64,000 nt of DNA, taken from Oscillospiraceae bacterium. GTDB taxonomy: Bacteria; Bacillota; Clostridia; Oscillospirales; Oscillospiraceae. The stretch lies in NCBI GenBank assembly GCA_015068165.1, contig SVKZ01000002.1, positions 1 through 64,000 of the forward strand, written 5' to 3'. A program made the translations under genes and the position numbers. Positions 40,569-48,495 of this stretch are shown here, one piece after another. A model generated the notes under the pieces. That model was not told the DNA's origin and searched no databases. It saw only the letters and a list, made by a program, of their open reading frames with translations. Each line of letters opens with the position of its first letter. Position 1 is the stretch's first letter.

Positions 40569-41864
40569 ATGAAAACCAAACTATCCCGCCGCTTTTGGCT
40601 GAGCCTGACCATTTTCAGCCTGATGGGTCAGATCGCCTGGGTCGTGGAGAATATGTACTTTAACGTCTTTATTTATAAGATGTTCAACGCATCGGCAGGC
40701 GACATTTCCGCTATGGTTTCCGCTTCTGCCATTACGGCAACACTCACCACCGTATTTATGGGTCCTCTGTCCGATAAAATCGGCAAGCGGAAGTTGTTTA
40801 TCTGCTCCGGCTATATCCTATGGGGTATCTCTATTTTCAGCTTCATTTTGCTCAGAGAGGACTTTATCAGCAAGACCTTCGGTATGGCGGTTTCTGCCGC
40901 TACGGTAGGTGTAAGCCTGACCATTCTTTTGGACTGCGTGATGACCTTCTTTGGCTCTACTGCCAACGATGCGGCTTTTAATGCCTGGCTCACTGATTCT
41001 ACAGATGCCACAAACCGGGGCGCTGCCGAGGGCATTAACGCCATGATGCCCCTTGTGAGTATCCTGGTGGTATTCGGCGGCTTTATGTTCTTCGACTTGG
41101 AGCAATCCTCCAGCTGGAGCTTGATTTTTGCCATCATCGGCACATTGGTAACGGCGGTTGGCATTTTGGGCTTCTTTATTATTCAGGAGCCTCCTATCAA
41201 GCCTGTGAAGGACTCCTATTTAGGCGGCATTTTCTACGGTTTTTTGCCCAAGACCGTGAAAGAAAACAAAAAGCTCTATATGGCCCTGATTGCCTACATT
41301 CTCTTTAACATTTCCATTCAGGTATTTATGCCTTACCTCATTATTTACTATGAGGTATCCTTGGGAATGACCGATTATGTTCTCATTATGGCGCCTGCCA
41401 TTATTGTAGCTTCTGTTGTAACCGCCTTTTGGGGTAGAGTATATGATAAAAAGGGCTTTACTTTCTCAGGCCTGCTGGCCATTATCTCCCTGATGGTAGG
41501 CTATGCGGTGCTGTATTTGACCCGGACCACAGTGCCGGTGTTTGTCGGCTCTCTGTTTATGATGAGCGGCTACCTTGCCGGTATGGCAGTATTTGGCGCG
41601 CTGATTCGGGATAACACCCCCGCCGGCAAATCCGGAAGATTGCAGGGTGTGCGGATTTTCTCTCAGGTGCTGGTTCCCGGCATTGTTGGCCCTGCCATTG
41701 GTAAAAAGGTGCTGGAAAATGCTGAGCTGATTACAAACAGCGACGGCACGACCTCATTTGTTCCCAATGAAAACATCTTCCTTGCCGCCGCCGTTGTGCT
41801 GCTTTTGGTGTTCCCGTTTTTCCTGATAAAGGGTAAGGAGGCGCAGAAAAATGGCGAAATTTGA
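40569..41864 (+). CDS. MFS transporter
   Basis: A 431-residue permease with about 12 hydrophobic segments. The signature loop after helix 2 is GPLSDKIGKRKLF, matching the MFS pattern G-x-x-x-D-x-x-G-x-R. NDAAFNAWLTDSTDATNRG is reminiscent of sugar-transporting MFS proteins. The start is set at ATG 40569, 7 bases after AAAGGAGG; the ORF track's 40413 start is too long. Substrate unknown. It overlaps the DUF6054-like gene by 14 bases. Confidence 0.9.
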   Translation: MKTKLSRRFWLSLTIFSLMGQIAWVVENMYFNVFIYKMFNASAGDISAMVSASAITATLTTVFMGPLSDKIGKRKLFICSGYILWGISIFSFILLREDFISKTFGMAVSAATVGVSLTILLDCVMTFFGSTANDAAFNAWLTDSTDATNRGAAEGINAMMPLVSILVVFGGFMFFDLEQSSSWSLIFAIIGTLVTAVGILGFFIIQEPPIKPVKDSYLGGIFYGFLPKTVKENKKLYMALIAYILFNISIQVFMPYLIIYYEVSLGMTDYVLIMAPAIIVASVVTAFWGRVYDKKGFTFSGLLAIISLMVGYAVLYLTRTTVPVFVGSLFMMSGYLAGMAVFGALIRDNTPAGKSGRLQGVRIFSQVLVPGIVGPAIGKKVLENAELITNSDGTTSFVPNENIFLAAAVVLLLVFPFFLIKGKEAQKNGEI

Positions 41865-42180
41865 AAAATCTATCAGCGGAAATTTCAATCAAATTCTGTC
41901 AAAAATCGAGAACGGCATCTTAAACGGCAGTATATCTGCCTCCCTGGAGGAGCAAAGCGATTTTCGCAGCGGGGATGCCCAGTGCAGTGTCCGTGTCTTT
42001 GAACGCTACAGCTATTTTGGTGGCAACCGGGTAAGCCTGAGTGTAACCCTGTTCCAAAATGCCGACGAGCCTATCCGCGTTTCCGCCATCTCCACCGGCG
42101 GCAGCCAAGCGGTATTTTTTAAGGTAAATACGGTGGGCGAGGAAGCTTTCCTGGATAAACTGAAAGAAATTTTGGAGTAA
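41851..42180 (+). CDS. DUF6054-like protein
   Basis: A 109-residue protein that resembles DUF6054 from memory: ILSKIENGILNGSISASLEE, VRVFERYSYFGGNRVSLSVT and STGGSQAVFFKVNTVGEEAF are the conserved-looking blocks. The function is unknown. No membrane segment or signal is seen, so it is probably cytosolic. GGAGG lies before the ATG, inside the end of the MFS gene, which suggests that the two are translated together. Confidence 0.75.
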   Translation: MAKFEKSISGNFNQILSKIENGILNGSISASLEEQSDFRSGDAQCSVRVFERYSYFGGNRVSLSVTLFQNADEPIRVSAISTGGSQAVFFKVNTVGEEAFLDKLKEILE

Positions 42181-42288
42181 AAGGCGGTAGAAGCCAATGG
42201 CATTGCGCTTTCCCGGTTACGGAATACTTGACATTTTTGTCGAAAAAATGCATAATAGCTATGTCATTAAAAAAGGAGGTATTTTCTT

Positions 42289-42528
42289 ATGGAACAACTG
42301 AAAAAGCTTTTCCCCCTGTCCTTCGGTCTGGAGGATGTAAAGAAGCTGGTCATTGCTATCGTGATCTATCTGGTAGTTGATCTGGTCTGTGGCCTTGTCT
42401 GCTCGATTTTGGGCATCATCCCCCTGCTGGGCGGCATCGCCGCTTGGGTGTTGGGCACACTGGTTGGCATTTACACCCTTGTGGGCATTGTGCTGGCTGT
42501 TCTGTCCTTCCTGAAGATCGTACAGTAA
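42289..42528 (+). CDS. Small two-helix membrane protein
   Basis: A 79-residue protein with two long hydrophobic stretches (VKKLVIAIVIYLVVDLVCGL; VLGTLVGIYTLVGIVLAVLS) joined by a glycine-rich turn (LGIIPLLGGIAAW). Only the N-terminal 17 residues are polar. No family is recognised. AAAGGAGG lies before the ATG, and a strong terminator follows the stop, so it is a genuine single gene. The glycine spacing suggests oligomer packing in the membrane. Confidence 0.75.
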   Translation: MEQLKKLFPLSFGLEDVKKLVIAIVIYLVVDLVCGLVCSILGIIPLLGGIAAWVLGTLVGIYTLVGIVLAVLSFLKIVQ

Positions 42529-42537
42529 AGAAAAACC

Positions 42538-42570
42538 AAAAGACCGCTGCCCGTCGGGCGGCGGTCTTTT
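42538..42570 (+). terminator. Terminator of the small membrane protein gene
   Basis: AAAAGACCGC and GCGGTCTTTT form the outer stem, with an inner CCCG/CGGG pairing. Confidence 0.8.
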
Positions 42571-42588
42571 GCTGTGGGAACAAAAGGG

Positions 42589-42617
42589 TTGCACTGCAGG
42601 CGTTGCTGTGCTATAAT
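42589..42617 (+). promoter_or_regulatory. Promoter of the GH25 gene
   Basis: TTGCAC, 17 bases, TATAAT. It fixes the coding start downstream at ATG 42667 rather than at the ORF track's 42574. Confidence 0.7.
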
Positions 42618-42666
42618 AACAGTGTATAATGCAAGAAGTTTGGTATTTTTGGAGAATAACGCCGCT

Positions 42667-43926
42667 ATGAAATTGAATTACAGAATGCAGGCTTTGTTCG
42701 CATCTGCAATCCAGCTTGGGGTGCTTTTGAGCCTTGCGATGCTGCTTGTTGTTGGTCCTATATATGCAGAGGGGGAGACAACCCCCTCCCAAACAGGGTC
42801 TTTTACTGAGGAAACTCTTTTCTCAGACCCTACCGGTGATACCACAGATGGGCCTACCGATGGCCCTACCGACGGCCCTACGGATGCGCCCACTACACCG
42901 CCCACCGCACCGCCGAAGATAGGCTACATCATTGCCAATTCCCTGAATGTCCGGGAGACCCCCAGTACCACCGGGAAAGTTGTGGACTATTATGTTTACG
43001 CAGAAAAGGTTCTTATTTTAGAAGAAATCGGCATTAACGGTACGCCCTGGGGAAAAACCGACAAGGGCTGGATTTGCCTTACTTATGTGGATATGAGCGG
43101 AAAAGTTCCTCAGCCTAAGCCCACCGAGCCAAAACCTACCGAACCTAAGCCTACCACACCCAAGCCTACTATACCCAAACCCACCGAACCTAAACCTACC
43201 GATCCGCCCAGCGACTCCAAGCTGGAAGATAACCCCTTCAAATCCTCGGATTTTACAAAGAACGGTCAGTTTATCACCTGCAAAAAGGAAAAAACCGTTA
43301 TTGGTATTGACGTTTCCCGCTGGCAGGAGGATATCGACTGGGAGAAGGTCAAGGCTGCGGGCATTGATTATGTTATGATTCGGGCAGGCCTGCGCAGCAC
43401 GGCCAAAGCAGGAAAACTATCTACGGATGCATATGTTGAAAAGCATTATCAGGGAGCCAAGGCTGCCGGGTTAAAGGTCGGCTTCTATTTCTACTCCCAG
43501 GCGAAGACCGTGGCAGAAGCAAAAGAAGAAGCCCGGTATCTTTTGAACATTGTCAAAGGCTGGGATGTGGATTTGCCTTTGGCTTGTGATTGGGAATATT
43601 CCAAAACCACAGACCGTGTTTACGGTCTCTCCCGCCGTCGGGTTACCGATTGCGTCAAGGCATTCTGCGATACCATCAAAGCCGCCGGCTACGATCCTAT
43701 GATCTACTGCGCCCGGTACATAGTGGCGGAAAAGCTCTATATGGAGGAACTGGCAGACTATGCCCTGTGGTATGCCGACTACAACAGCAGTTATCTGCGT
43801 TCCGAGTTCCGGGTGGATATGTGGCAGTATTCCTGCACAGGCAGAGTCAGCGGCATTAAGGGCAATGTGGACCTGAATGTGATTTTCCTGGAGAACAGCG
43901 TATTTTCCAAATATTTTAAGGATTAA
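42667..43926 (+). CDS. Secreted GH25 lysozyme with SH3 domain
   Basis: A 419-residue exported cell-wall hydrolase. A signal peptide (SAIQLGVLLSLAMLLVVGPI...YAEG) is followed by a Gly/Pro/Thr/Asp-rich repeat coded by 12-bp units (GPTDGPTDGPTDAPTT). Next come a bacterial SH3 domain (ANSLNVRETPSTTGKVVDYY), a second linker of KPTEP/KPTTP repeats, and a GH25 muramidase domain from about residue 215. Catalytic residues fall in IGIDVSRWQEDIDW and LACDWEYSKTTD. The enzyme would cut peptidoglycan for growth, lysis or competition. GGAG is 12 bases before the ATG. Confidence 0.92.
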   Translation: MKLNYRMQALFASAIQLGVLLSLAMLLVVGPIYAEGETTPSQTGSFTEETLFSDPTGDTTDGPTDGPTDGPTDAPTTPPTAPPKIGYIIANSLNVRETPSTTGKVVDYYVYAEKVLILEEIGINGTPWGKTDKGWICLTYVDMSGKVPQPKPTEPKPTEPKPTTPKPTIPKPTEPKPTDPPSDSKLEDNPFKSSDFTKNGQFITCKKEKTVIGIDVSRWQEDIDWEKVKAAGIDYVMIRAGLRSTAKAGKLSTDAYVEKHYQGAKAAGLKVGFYFYSQAKTVAEAKEEARYLLNIVKGWDVDLPLACDWEYSKTTDRVYGLSRRRVTDCVKAFCDTIKAAGYDPMIYCARYIVAEKLYMEELADYALWYADYNSSYLRSEFRVDMWQYSCTGRVSGIKGNVDLNVIFLENSVFSKYFKD

Positions 43927-43953
43927 AAAAGAGAGCCATCGGCTCTCTTTTTT
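43925..43953 (+). terminator. Terminator of the GH25 gene
   Basis: AAAAAAGAGAGCC-ATC-GGCTCTCTTTTTT, directly after the stop codon. It can also serve the minus-strand lysC that ends nearby. Confidence 0.85.
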
Positions 43954-43968
43954 ATTTACACACACGGT

Positions 43969-44694
43969 TCAAGGGCCGACGATGGTGCCCGGTGCGCCGG
44001 TGGCGGAGGACAGGACCTCGATTTTCAGGTCATAAGCCTGCGCCAGCTCCACACTCCGGTCGTGAAGCACTTGGGCGCCGTTGTGGATTAAGCGAAGCAT
44101 TTTTTCATAGCTGATTTCCGAAAACCGCTGAGCGTCCGGGAAACGACGGGGGTCCCGGTCATAAATGCCGTCTACATCTGTAAAAATCTGGCAAAGATCC
44201 GCCTGCAGGAAAGCTGCAAGGGCTACTGCGGTGGTGTCCGAGCCACCCCGTCCCAAGGTGGTAATATCGCCGCCGGCGCTGACACCCTGAAAACCTGCCA
44301 CGACCACAACATTTTCTTTCTCCAGTTCCCGGAGGATGCGGTCGTTTTTAAGGCCTAAAATCCGGGCGTTTCCAAATACATCGTCGGTAAGAAGACCTGC
44401 CTGCCAGCCGCAAAGGCTCACAGCCGGAACGCCCATTGCCCCAAGAGTCATTGCCATAAGAGAAGCGGAAAGCTGCTCGCCGGCAGAAAGATAAGCGTCC
44501 ATCTCCCGAGCAGAGCCGCGGGGATTGACGGTTTTTGCTTTTTCGATCAGTTCGTCGGTGGTGTCTCCCTGCGCGGAAACCACCACAACTACCTGTGTAC
44601 CCTGTCGGGCCAACTGACTGATCCGCTGGGCGGCGGCTTGAAGCTTGGCAATATCTGCAAGGGAAGAACCGCCGTATTTTTGCACAATACGCAT
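43969..44694 (-). CDS. lysC: Aspartate kinase catalytic domain without ACT domains
   Basis: Phosphorylates aspartate, the first step toward lysine, methionine, threonine and diaminopimelate. The amino-acid-kinase core is complete: VQKYGGSSLADIAKLQAAAQ at the start, MDAYLSAGEQLSASLMA, AGFQGVSAGGDITTLGRGGS and TDVDGIYDRDPRRFPDA. The protein ends at 241 residues (IEVLSSATGAPGTIVG), where normal aspartokinases continue with about 150 residues of two ACT domains that sense lysine or threonine. It is not disrupted: a clean stop and a terminator follow. ATG 44694 has AGAGGTG upstream. A separate ACT protein is encoded just upstream on the same strand. Confidence 0.88.
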   Translation of the reverse strand: MRIVQKYGGSSLADIAKLQAAAQRISQLARQGTQVVVVVSAQGDTTDELIEKAKTVNPRGSAREMDAYLSAGEQLSASLMAMTLGAMGVPAVSLCGWQAGLLTDDVFGNARILGLKNDRILRELEKENVVVVAGFQGVSAGGDITTLGRGGSDTTAVALAAFLQADLCQIFTDVDGIYDRDPRRFPDAQRFSEISYEKMLRLIHNGAQVLHDRSVELAQAYDLKIEVLSSATGAPGTIVGP

Positions 44695-44712
44695 AGGAAT
44701 CACCTCTGTGCC

Positions 44713-44741
44713 ATTTTATGTAGAAAAGGATAACATGTGAA
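44713..44741 (-). promoter_or_regulatory. Promoter of lysC
   Basis: On the minus strand TTCACA, 17 bases, TAAAAT, ending 18 bases before the lysC start. It lies just after the ACT gene's terminator, so lysC may be transcribed separately. Confidence 0.65.
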
Positions 44742-44742
44742 G

Positions 44743-44778
44743 AAAAAGGGGCGTATCCAATAAAATACGCCCCTCTTG
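44743..44778 (-). terminator. Terminator between the ACT gene and lysC
   Basis: GGGGCGTAT and ATACGCCCC pair around CCAATAAA. On the minus strand the T run follows. The stem directly follows the ACT gene's stop. Confidence 0.75.
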
Positions 44779-44780
44779 TT

Positions 44781-45221
44781 TTAGCCTGCCAGGATTTCGG
44801 CTTTGATAACACCGTCTGTGTCCCGCAAGGTCTGTAGCAACTCTTCCAGGTCTACGGTAATATAGATGGTTTCCGCAGAGATGGTTACAACTGCACAGCC
44901 GTTTGCCGGTACGATAGAGTTAATGGTGATGATATTGGTATTATAATCGGCAAAAATGCTTAAAATACTTTGAAGCATACCCGGCCTGTCGTGAAGCAGG
45001 AGCTGGAAAGTGATGATGCGGCCGCTTGTCATATTCTGAAAGGGGAGTAGAGCATCTCTGTATTTATAAAAAGCGCTGCGGCTGATGCCGGTTTGCTTGG
45101 CGGCCTCATTGACCGTAGCAACCTGACCGGTAGCCAGCAGGTGCTTTGCTTCCGCTACTTTCAAAAACACTTCCGGGAGTGCAGACGCTTCCACAATAAA
45201 GTACTTAGGATTGTTTGCCAT
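44781..45221 (-). CDS. ACT-domain regulator with HTH-like N-terminus (UPF0735/PheB type)
   Basis: A 146-residue protein. The first 60 residues look like a helix-turn-helix (GQVATVNEAAKQTGISRSAF, then YKYRDALLPF). The rest is an ACT domain (LLLHDRPGMLQSILSIFADY, NIITINSIVPANGCAVVTIS). This architecture is the UPF0735/PheB family, usually near hom or pheA genes, where it is thought to sense an amino acid. Its place just upstream of an ACT-less aspartate kinase suggests it may supply regulation, in trans or at the DNA level. That is inference. AGGAGG precedes the ATG. Confidence 0.85.
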   Translation of the reverse strand: MANNPKYFIVEASALPEVFLKVAEAKHLLATGQVATVNEAAKQTGISRSAFYKYRDALLPFQNMTSGRIITFQLLLHDRPGMLQSILSIFADYNTNIITINSIVPANGCAVVTISAETIYITVDLEELLQTLRDTDGVIKAEILAG

Positions 45222-45333
45222 AGTGCAGCCTCCTGATTCTGTATAAAACGACAGTTTTTTCTGGTTAGAATACGGTTATTGTATCATATATTTTACAAAT
45301 TGCAAGCATTAGAGGCGGTAAGGGGCTGTGAGA

Positions 45334-46380
45334 ATGGGGAAAATTTTTGAAAAGAAAGTCGTCTGGGGGATTACAGGTGTCTTTCTCCTGTGGTTAGGCG
45401 TGCGATATGTTCTGCCAGTGGCAATGCCCTTTTTGCTGGGAACGGTGTTGGCGCTCAGCGCAGAGCCGGTGGTGGATTTTTGCGTAAAAAAAGGGAAGCT
45501 ACCCCGTCCTGCCGCCGCCGGGGTGGGAATTGTCAGCGTACTTGTGGCGATGATCGCTTTGCTATCCCTGTTAGGGGCGGTGGTGGTGCGGGAGCTGGGG
45601 GAGATGGCAAAAGCGTTGCCGGATTTACAGCAGACAGCTCGGGATGGGATGGGACTTCTGCAAAACTACCTGACAAATCTGGCAGATAACGCCCCGGATG
45701 GAATGAAACCGTTGTTAGAGAGCACGGTTTCCCGCTTTTTTGATGACGGAACGGCGGTTATGGATCGGGTGGCAGATCGGATTCCCGGAATAGTTGGCTC
45801 TGTTTTGGGAGCTGTGCCGGATGGGGTGCTGGGGATTGGCACGGGACTGATTGCAGGGTTTATGATTTCCGCCCGTCTGCCCAAATTGCGGGCAAAATTG
45901 AAAGATTCCCTGCCGGAGAAATGGAAAGAAAATTATTTCCCTACCTTGCGACGGGTACGCAGTGTCCTTTGGGGCTGGCTGAAGGCCCAGCTTATTTTGT
46001 GCCTTACAACCTACGGTATCGTAACAGTGGGATTTTTGTTTATGCGTATACCCTATGGACCTGCTTGGGCAGTACTGGTGGCGGTAGTGGATGCTGTGCC
46101 CCTTTTGGGAACAGGCACTGTGCTGGTACCTTGCGCCTTAGTAAGTCTTTTGCAGGGAGAGGGAACACGGGCACTTTGCTATCTGGTTCTTTACGGTCTG
46201 TCTGCCGGTGTACGGGCGGTTTTAGAACCGAAGCTGGTGGGGAAACATTTAGGCCTTGACCCGCTTGTAACCTTGATCGCCATTTATACAGGTTACCGGT
46301 TTTGGGGCTTTTTGGGACTGATTTTAGCGCCAATGGCAGCATCTGCCGCCGCACAAATTCTAAATGCGGAAAAAATGTAG
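45334..46380 (+). CDS. AI-2E/YtvI-family membrane protein
   Basis: A 348-residue permease-like protein with seven or eight hydrophobic segments. It has the AI-2E layout: MPFLLGTVLALSAEPVVDFC near the start, a large soluble loop of about 90 residues, and VLVAVVDAVPLLGTGTVLVP plus LEPKLVGKHLGLDPLVTLIA near the end. In spore formers the closest named member is the sporulation protein YtvI. Transport substrate unknown. ATG 45334 follows AAGGGG by 8 bases. It lies just upstream of recJ but has its own promoter region. Confidence 0.85.
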   Translation: MGKIFEKKVVWGITGVFLLWLGVRYVLPVAMPFLLGTVLALSAEPVVDFCVKKGKLPRPAAAGVGIVSVLVAMIALLSLLGAVVVRELGEMAKALPDLQQTARDGMGLLQNYLTNLADNAPDGMKPLLESTVSRFFDDGTAVMDRVADRIPGIVGSVLGAVPDGVLGIGTGLIAGFMISARLPKLRAKLKDSLPEKWKENYFPTLRRVRSVLWGWLKAQLILCLTTYGIVTVGFLFMRIPYGPAWAVLVAVVDAVPLLGTGTVLVPCALVSLLQGEGTRALCYLVLYGLSAGVRAVLEPKLVGKHLGLDPLVTLIAIYTGYRFWGFLGLILAPMAASAAAQILNAEKM

Positions 46381-46387
46381 AAATCTA

Positions 46388-46416
46388 TTGTGCATTCCGG
46401 ACATTTTTGCTATAAT
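46388..46416 (+). promoter_or_regulatory. Promoter of the recJ-relA-dtd run
   Basis: TTGTGC, 17 bases, TATAAT. A second TATAAT-like element follows at 46430. Confidence 0.55.
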
Positions 46417-46437
46417 ATAAAGAAAATGATATAATGG

Positions 46438-48495
46438 ATGTGTTATGCTTTGAAATATGGAATCTGGAATGTAGGGAAGATTGAGGCGGAAAATGTAAAT
46501 ACCTTAGTGGGAGCCGGTTATCCACCGCTTACAGCGATGGTATTAGCCTCTCGGGGTATTGCGGACGAACGGCAGGCGAAAAGTTATTTAGGCTGCGGAG
46601 ATTACCTGCCCGATCCCTTTTTAATGACCGATATGGTACCGGCTGTGGAACGGATCCGCATCGCTTTGGAAAGCGGAGAGAAAATTGCTGTTTTCGGCGA
46701 CTATGATGTGGATGGAATTACCGCTACGTGTTTGCTAACCGATTTTCTCCGGGAAATGGGGGCGGACTGCGTAACCTATATCCCTGGCAGATTGGAGGAG
46801 GGCTACGGCCTGAACACCTTGGCGATTGCACAGCTTTGCGAGCAGAATGTAAAGCTGATTATTACGGTGGATTGCGGCATTACTGCCCTAGAAGAAGCTT
46901 GCTTTTGCCGGGAAAAGGGCATTGACCTGATTGTTACCGACCATCACGAATGCAAGGAAATTCTTCCGGATGCGGTAGCTGTGATTAACCCCCACCGGAT
47001 CGACGGCGGTTATCCCCATAAGAATCTATCCGGCGTAGGTGTGGCGTTTAAGCTGGCGGCCGCTATTGGCGGCAATCAGCAGCAGATATTGGAAAAGTAC
47101 GGCGACCTGGTTTGTCTGGGAACAGTGGCAGATGTGATGCTCCTGCAGGGAGAAAACCGCCGGTTTGTCAAGGAGGGGCTTTCGCAAATGCAGACATCTC
47201 CCCGGGCAGGCGTGGCGGCACTGATGAAGGTCTGCGGCTGTGGTGCATCGGAGCTGTCAGCTTCCTCTGTTGGCTATGTGTTAGCACCCCGGATCAATGC
47301 CGCCGGTCGTATGGGGCAAATCCATCTGGCACTGGAGCTGTTCCTTACCTCGGATATTGCTTATGCCGAAAGCGTAGCACAAAGCCTGTGTGAGCTGAAC
47401 CGTCAGCGGCAACAGGTGGAGACGGCAATTTATGATCAGGTGATCAAAATGCTCCCGGCAGACAAGACGCCGGAGGCCATCGTTTTGGCAGATGAGAGCT
47501 GGCATCAGGGTGTGGTAGGCATCGTTGCCAGCCGTATTGCGGAGGAATATAGCTGTCCTACTGTGCTAATCTGTCTGGACGGAGATCATGGCAAAGCCAG
47601 TTCTCGGAGCTATGGCGGCTTCAACCTGTTTTCTGCCTTGAAGGAAAATGCCCATTTACTGGAAAGCTACGGCGGCCATGAGCTGGCGGCTGGCTTTACC
47701 ATTCGCAGAGAAAATGTTGGCTTGTTCAGACAGGAACTGTGCCGGATGGCAGAAAGCTACTATGCTTCTGCGGGCGCGGCTACTGCCCTGAACGGGGATT
47801 GTGCAGTTCCTCCACAAATGCTAACCCTGTCCAATATAGAGGCCTTAAAAATGCTGGAGCCCTGCGGTGCAGGCTGTCCCAGACCTTTATTTGTAATGGA
47901 GCATTTGACGGTGGAGCGGATCGGTCAGGTAGGAAGCGGCAGACATATGCGCCTTCGCCTCCGCAATGGCGGACACAGCTTCCAAGCGATTTATTTTTCC
48001 GCTACACCGGAAACGGCCTGCATCTGTCAGGGAGATTTGGTGGATGTGGCATTTTCCGCCCAGGTAAATGAATACCGGGGCGAACGCTCCGTGCAGATGA
48101 ATGTGGTGGACATCCGTCCCAGCTGCAAGGCAGATTGCTCTGCTGAAATTGCCAACTACCGTGCCTTTTGCTGTGGCAACCTGACAGCCTCCGGCGCAGA
48201 CAGCTTGGAGCTGGATCGGGAGACCCAGGGAATGATTTGGCGTTACCTTGCCGGACAGCGAAAAATTATCCGGGAAACCCCGATGAGCCTTTGCCGGAAA
48301 ATCGTCCGTTGGACAGACAAACCCCTGAGCCTTGAAAAGCTGTTGATTTGTTTGGATATTTTCCGGGATGTGGGGCTTTTGGAGCTTCAGCGTCAGCATA
48401 AGTACATTTCTATTCGGGTAAACGCCAATGCGGGAAAAACTGATTTGAATTTAAGTCCCACGCTGCAGCGTTTGCTGCAGGCGAAAGAGAGTTGA
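46438..48495 (+). CDS. recJ: Single-stranded-DNA exonuclease RecJ
   Basis: A 5'-3' exonuclease used in recombination and mismatch repair. The 685-residue protein has the DHH-family motifs: FGDYDVDGITATCLL (metal-binding Asps), LIITVDCGITALEEA, LIVTDHHECKEILPDAVAVI (the DHH), and LSGVGVAFKLAAA. The DHHA1 domain is near SSRSYGGFNLFSALKE, and GSGRHMRLRLRNGG belongs to the OB-fold. The start codon is uncertain because no strong ribosome-binding site precedes 46438. It overlaps relA by 4 bases. Confidence 0.94.
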   Translation: MCYALKYGIWNVGKIEAENVNTLVGAGYPPLTAMVLASRGIADERQAKSYLGCGDYLPDPFLMTDMVPAVERIRIALESGEKIAVFGDYDVDGITATCLLTDFLREMGADCVTYIPGRLEEGYGLNTLAIAQLCEQNVKLIITVDCGITALEEACFCREKGIDLIVTDHHECKEILPDAVAVINPHRIDGGYPHKNLSGVGVAFKLAAAIGGNQQQILEKYGDLVCLGTVADVMLLQGENRRFVKEGLSQMQTSPRAGVAALMKVCGCGASELSASSVGYVLAPRINAAGRMGQIHLALELFLTSDIAYAESVAQSLCELNRQRQQVETAIYDQVIKMLPADKTPEAIVLADESWHQGVVGIVASRIAEEYSCPTVLICLDGDHGKASSRSYGGFNLFSALKENAHLLESYGGHELAAGFTIRRENVGLFRQELCRMAESYYASAGAATALNGDCAVPPQMLTLSNIEALKMLEPCGAGCPRPLFVMEHLTVERIGQVGSGRHMRLRLRNGGHSFQAIYFSATPETACICQGDLVDVAFSAQVNEYRGERSVQMNVVDIRPSCKADCSAEIANYRAFCCGNLTASGADSLELDRETQGMIWRYLAGQRKIIRETPMSLCRKIVRWTDKPLSLEKLLICLDIFRDVGLLELQRQHKYISIRVNANAGKTDLNLSPTLQRLLQAKES

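Noticed and set aside
42840-42900. 12-bp tandem repeat as a separate element
   Set aside because: It is the coding sequence of the Gly/Pro/Thr/Asp linker of the GH25 protein.
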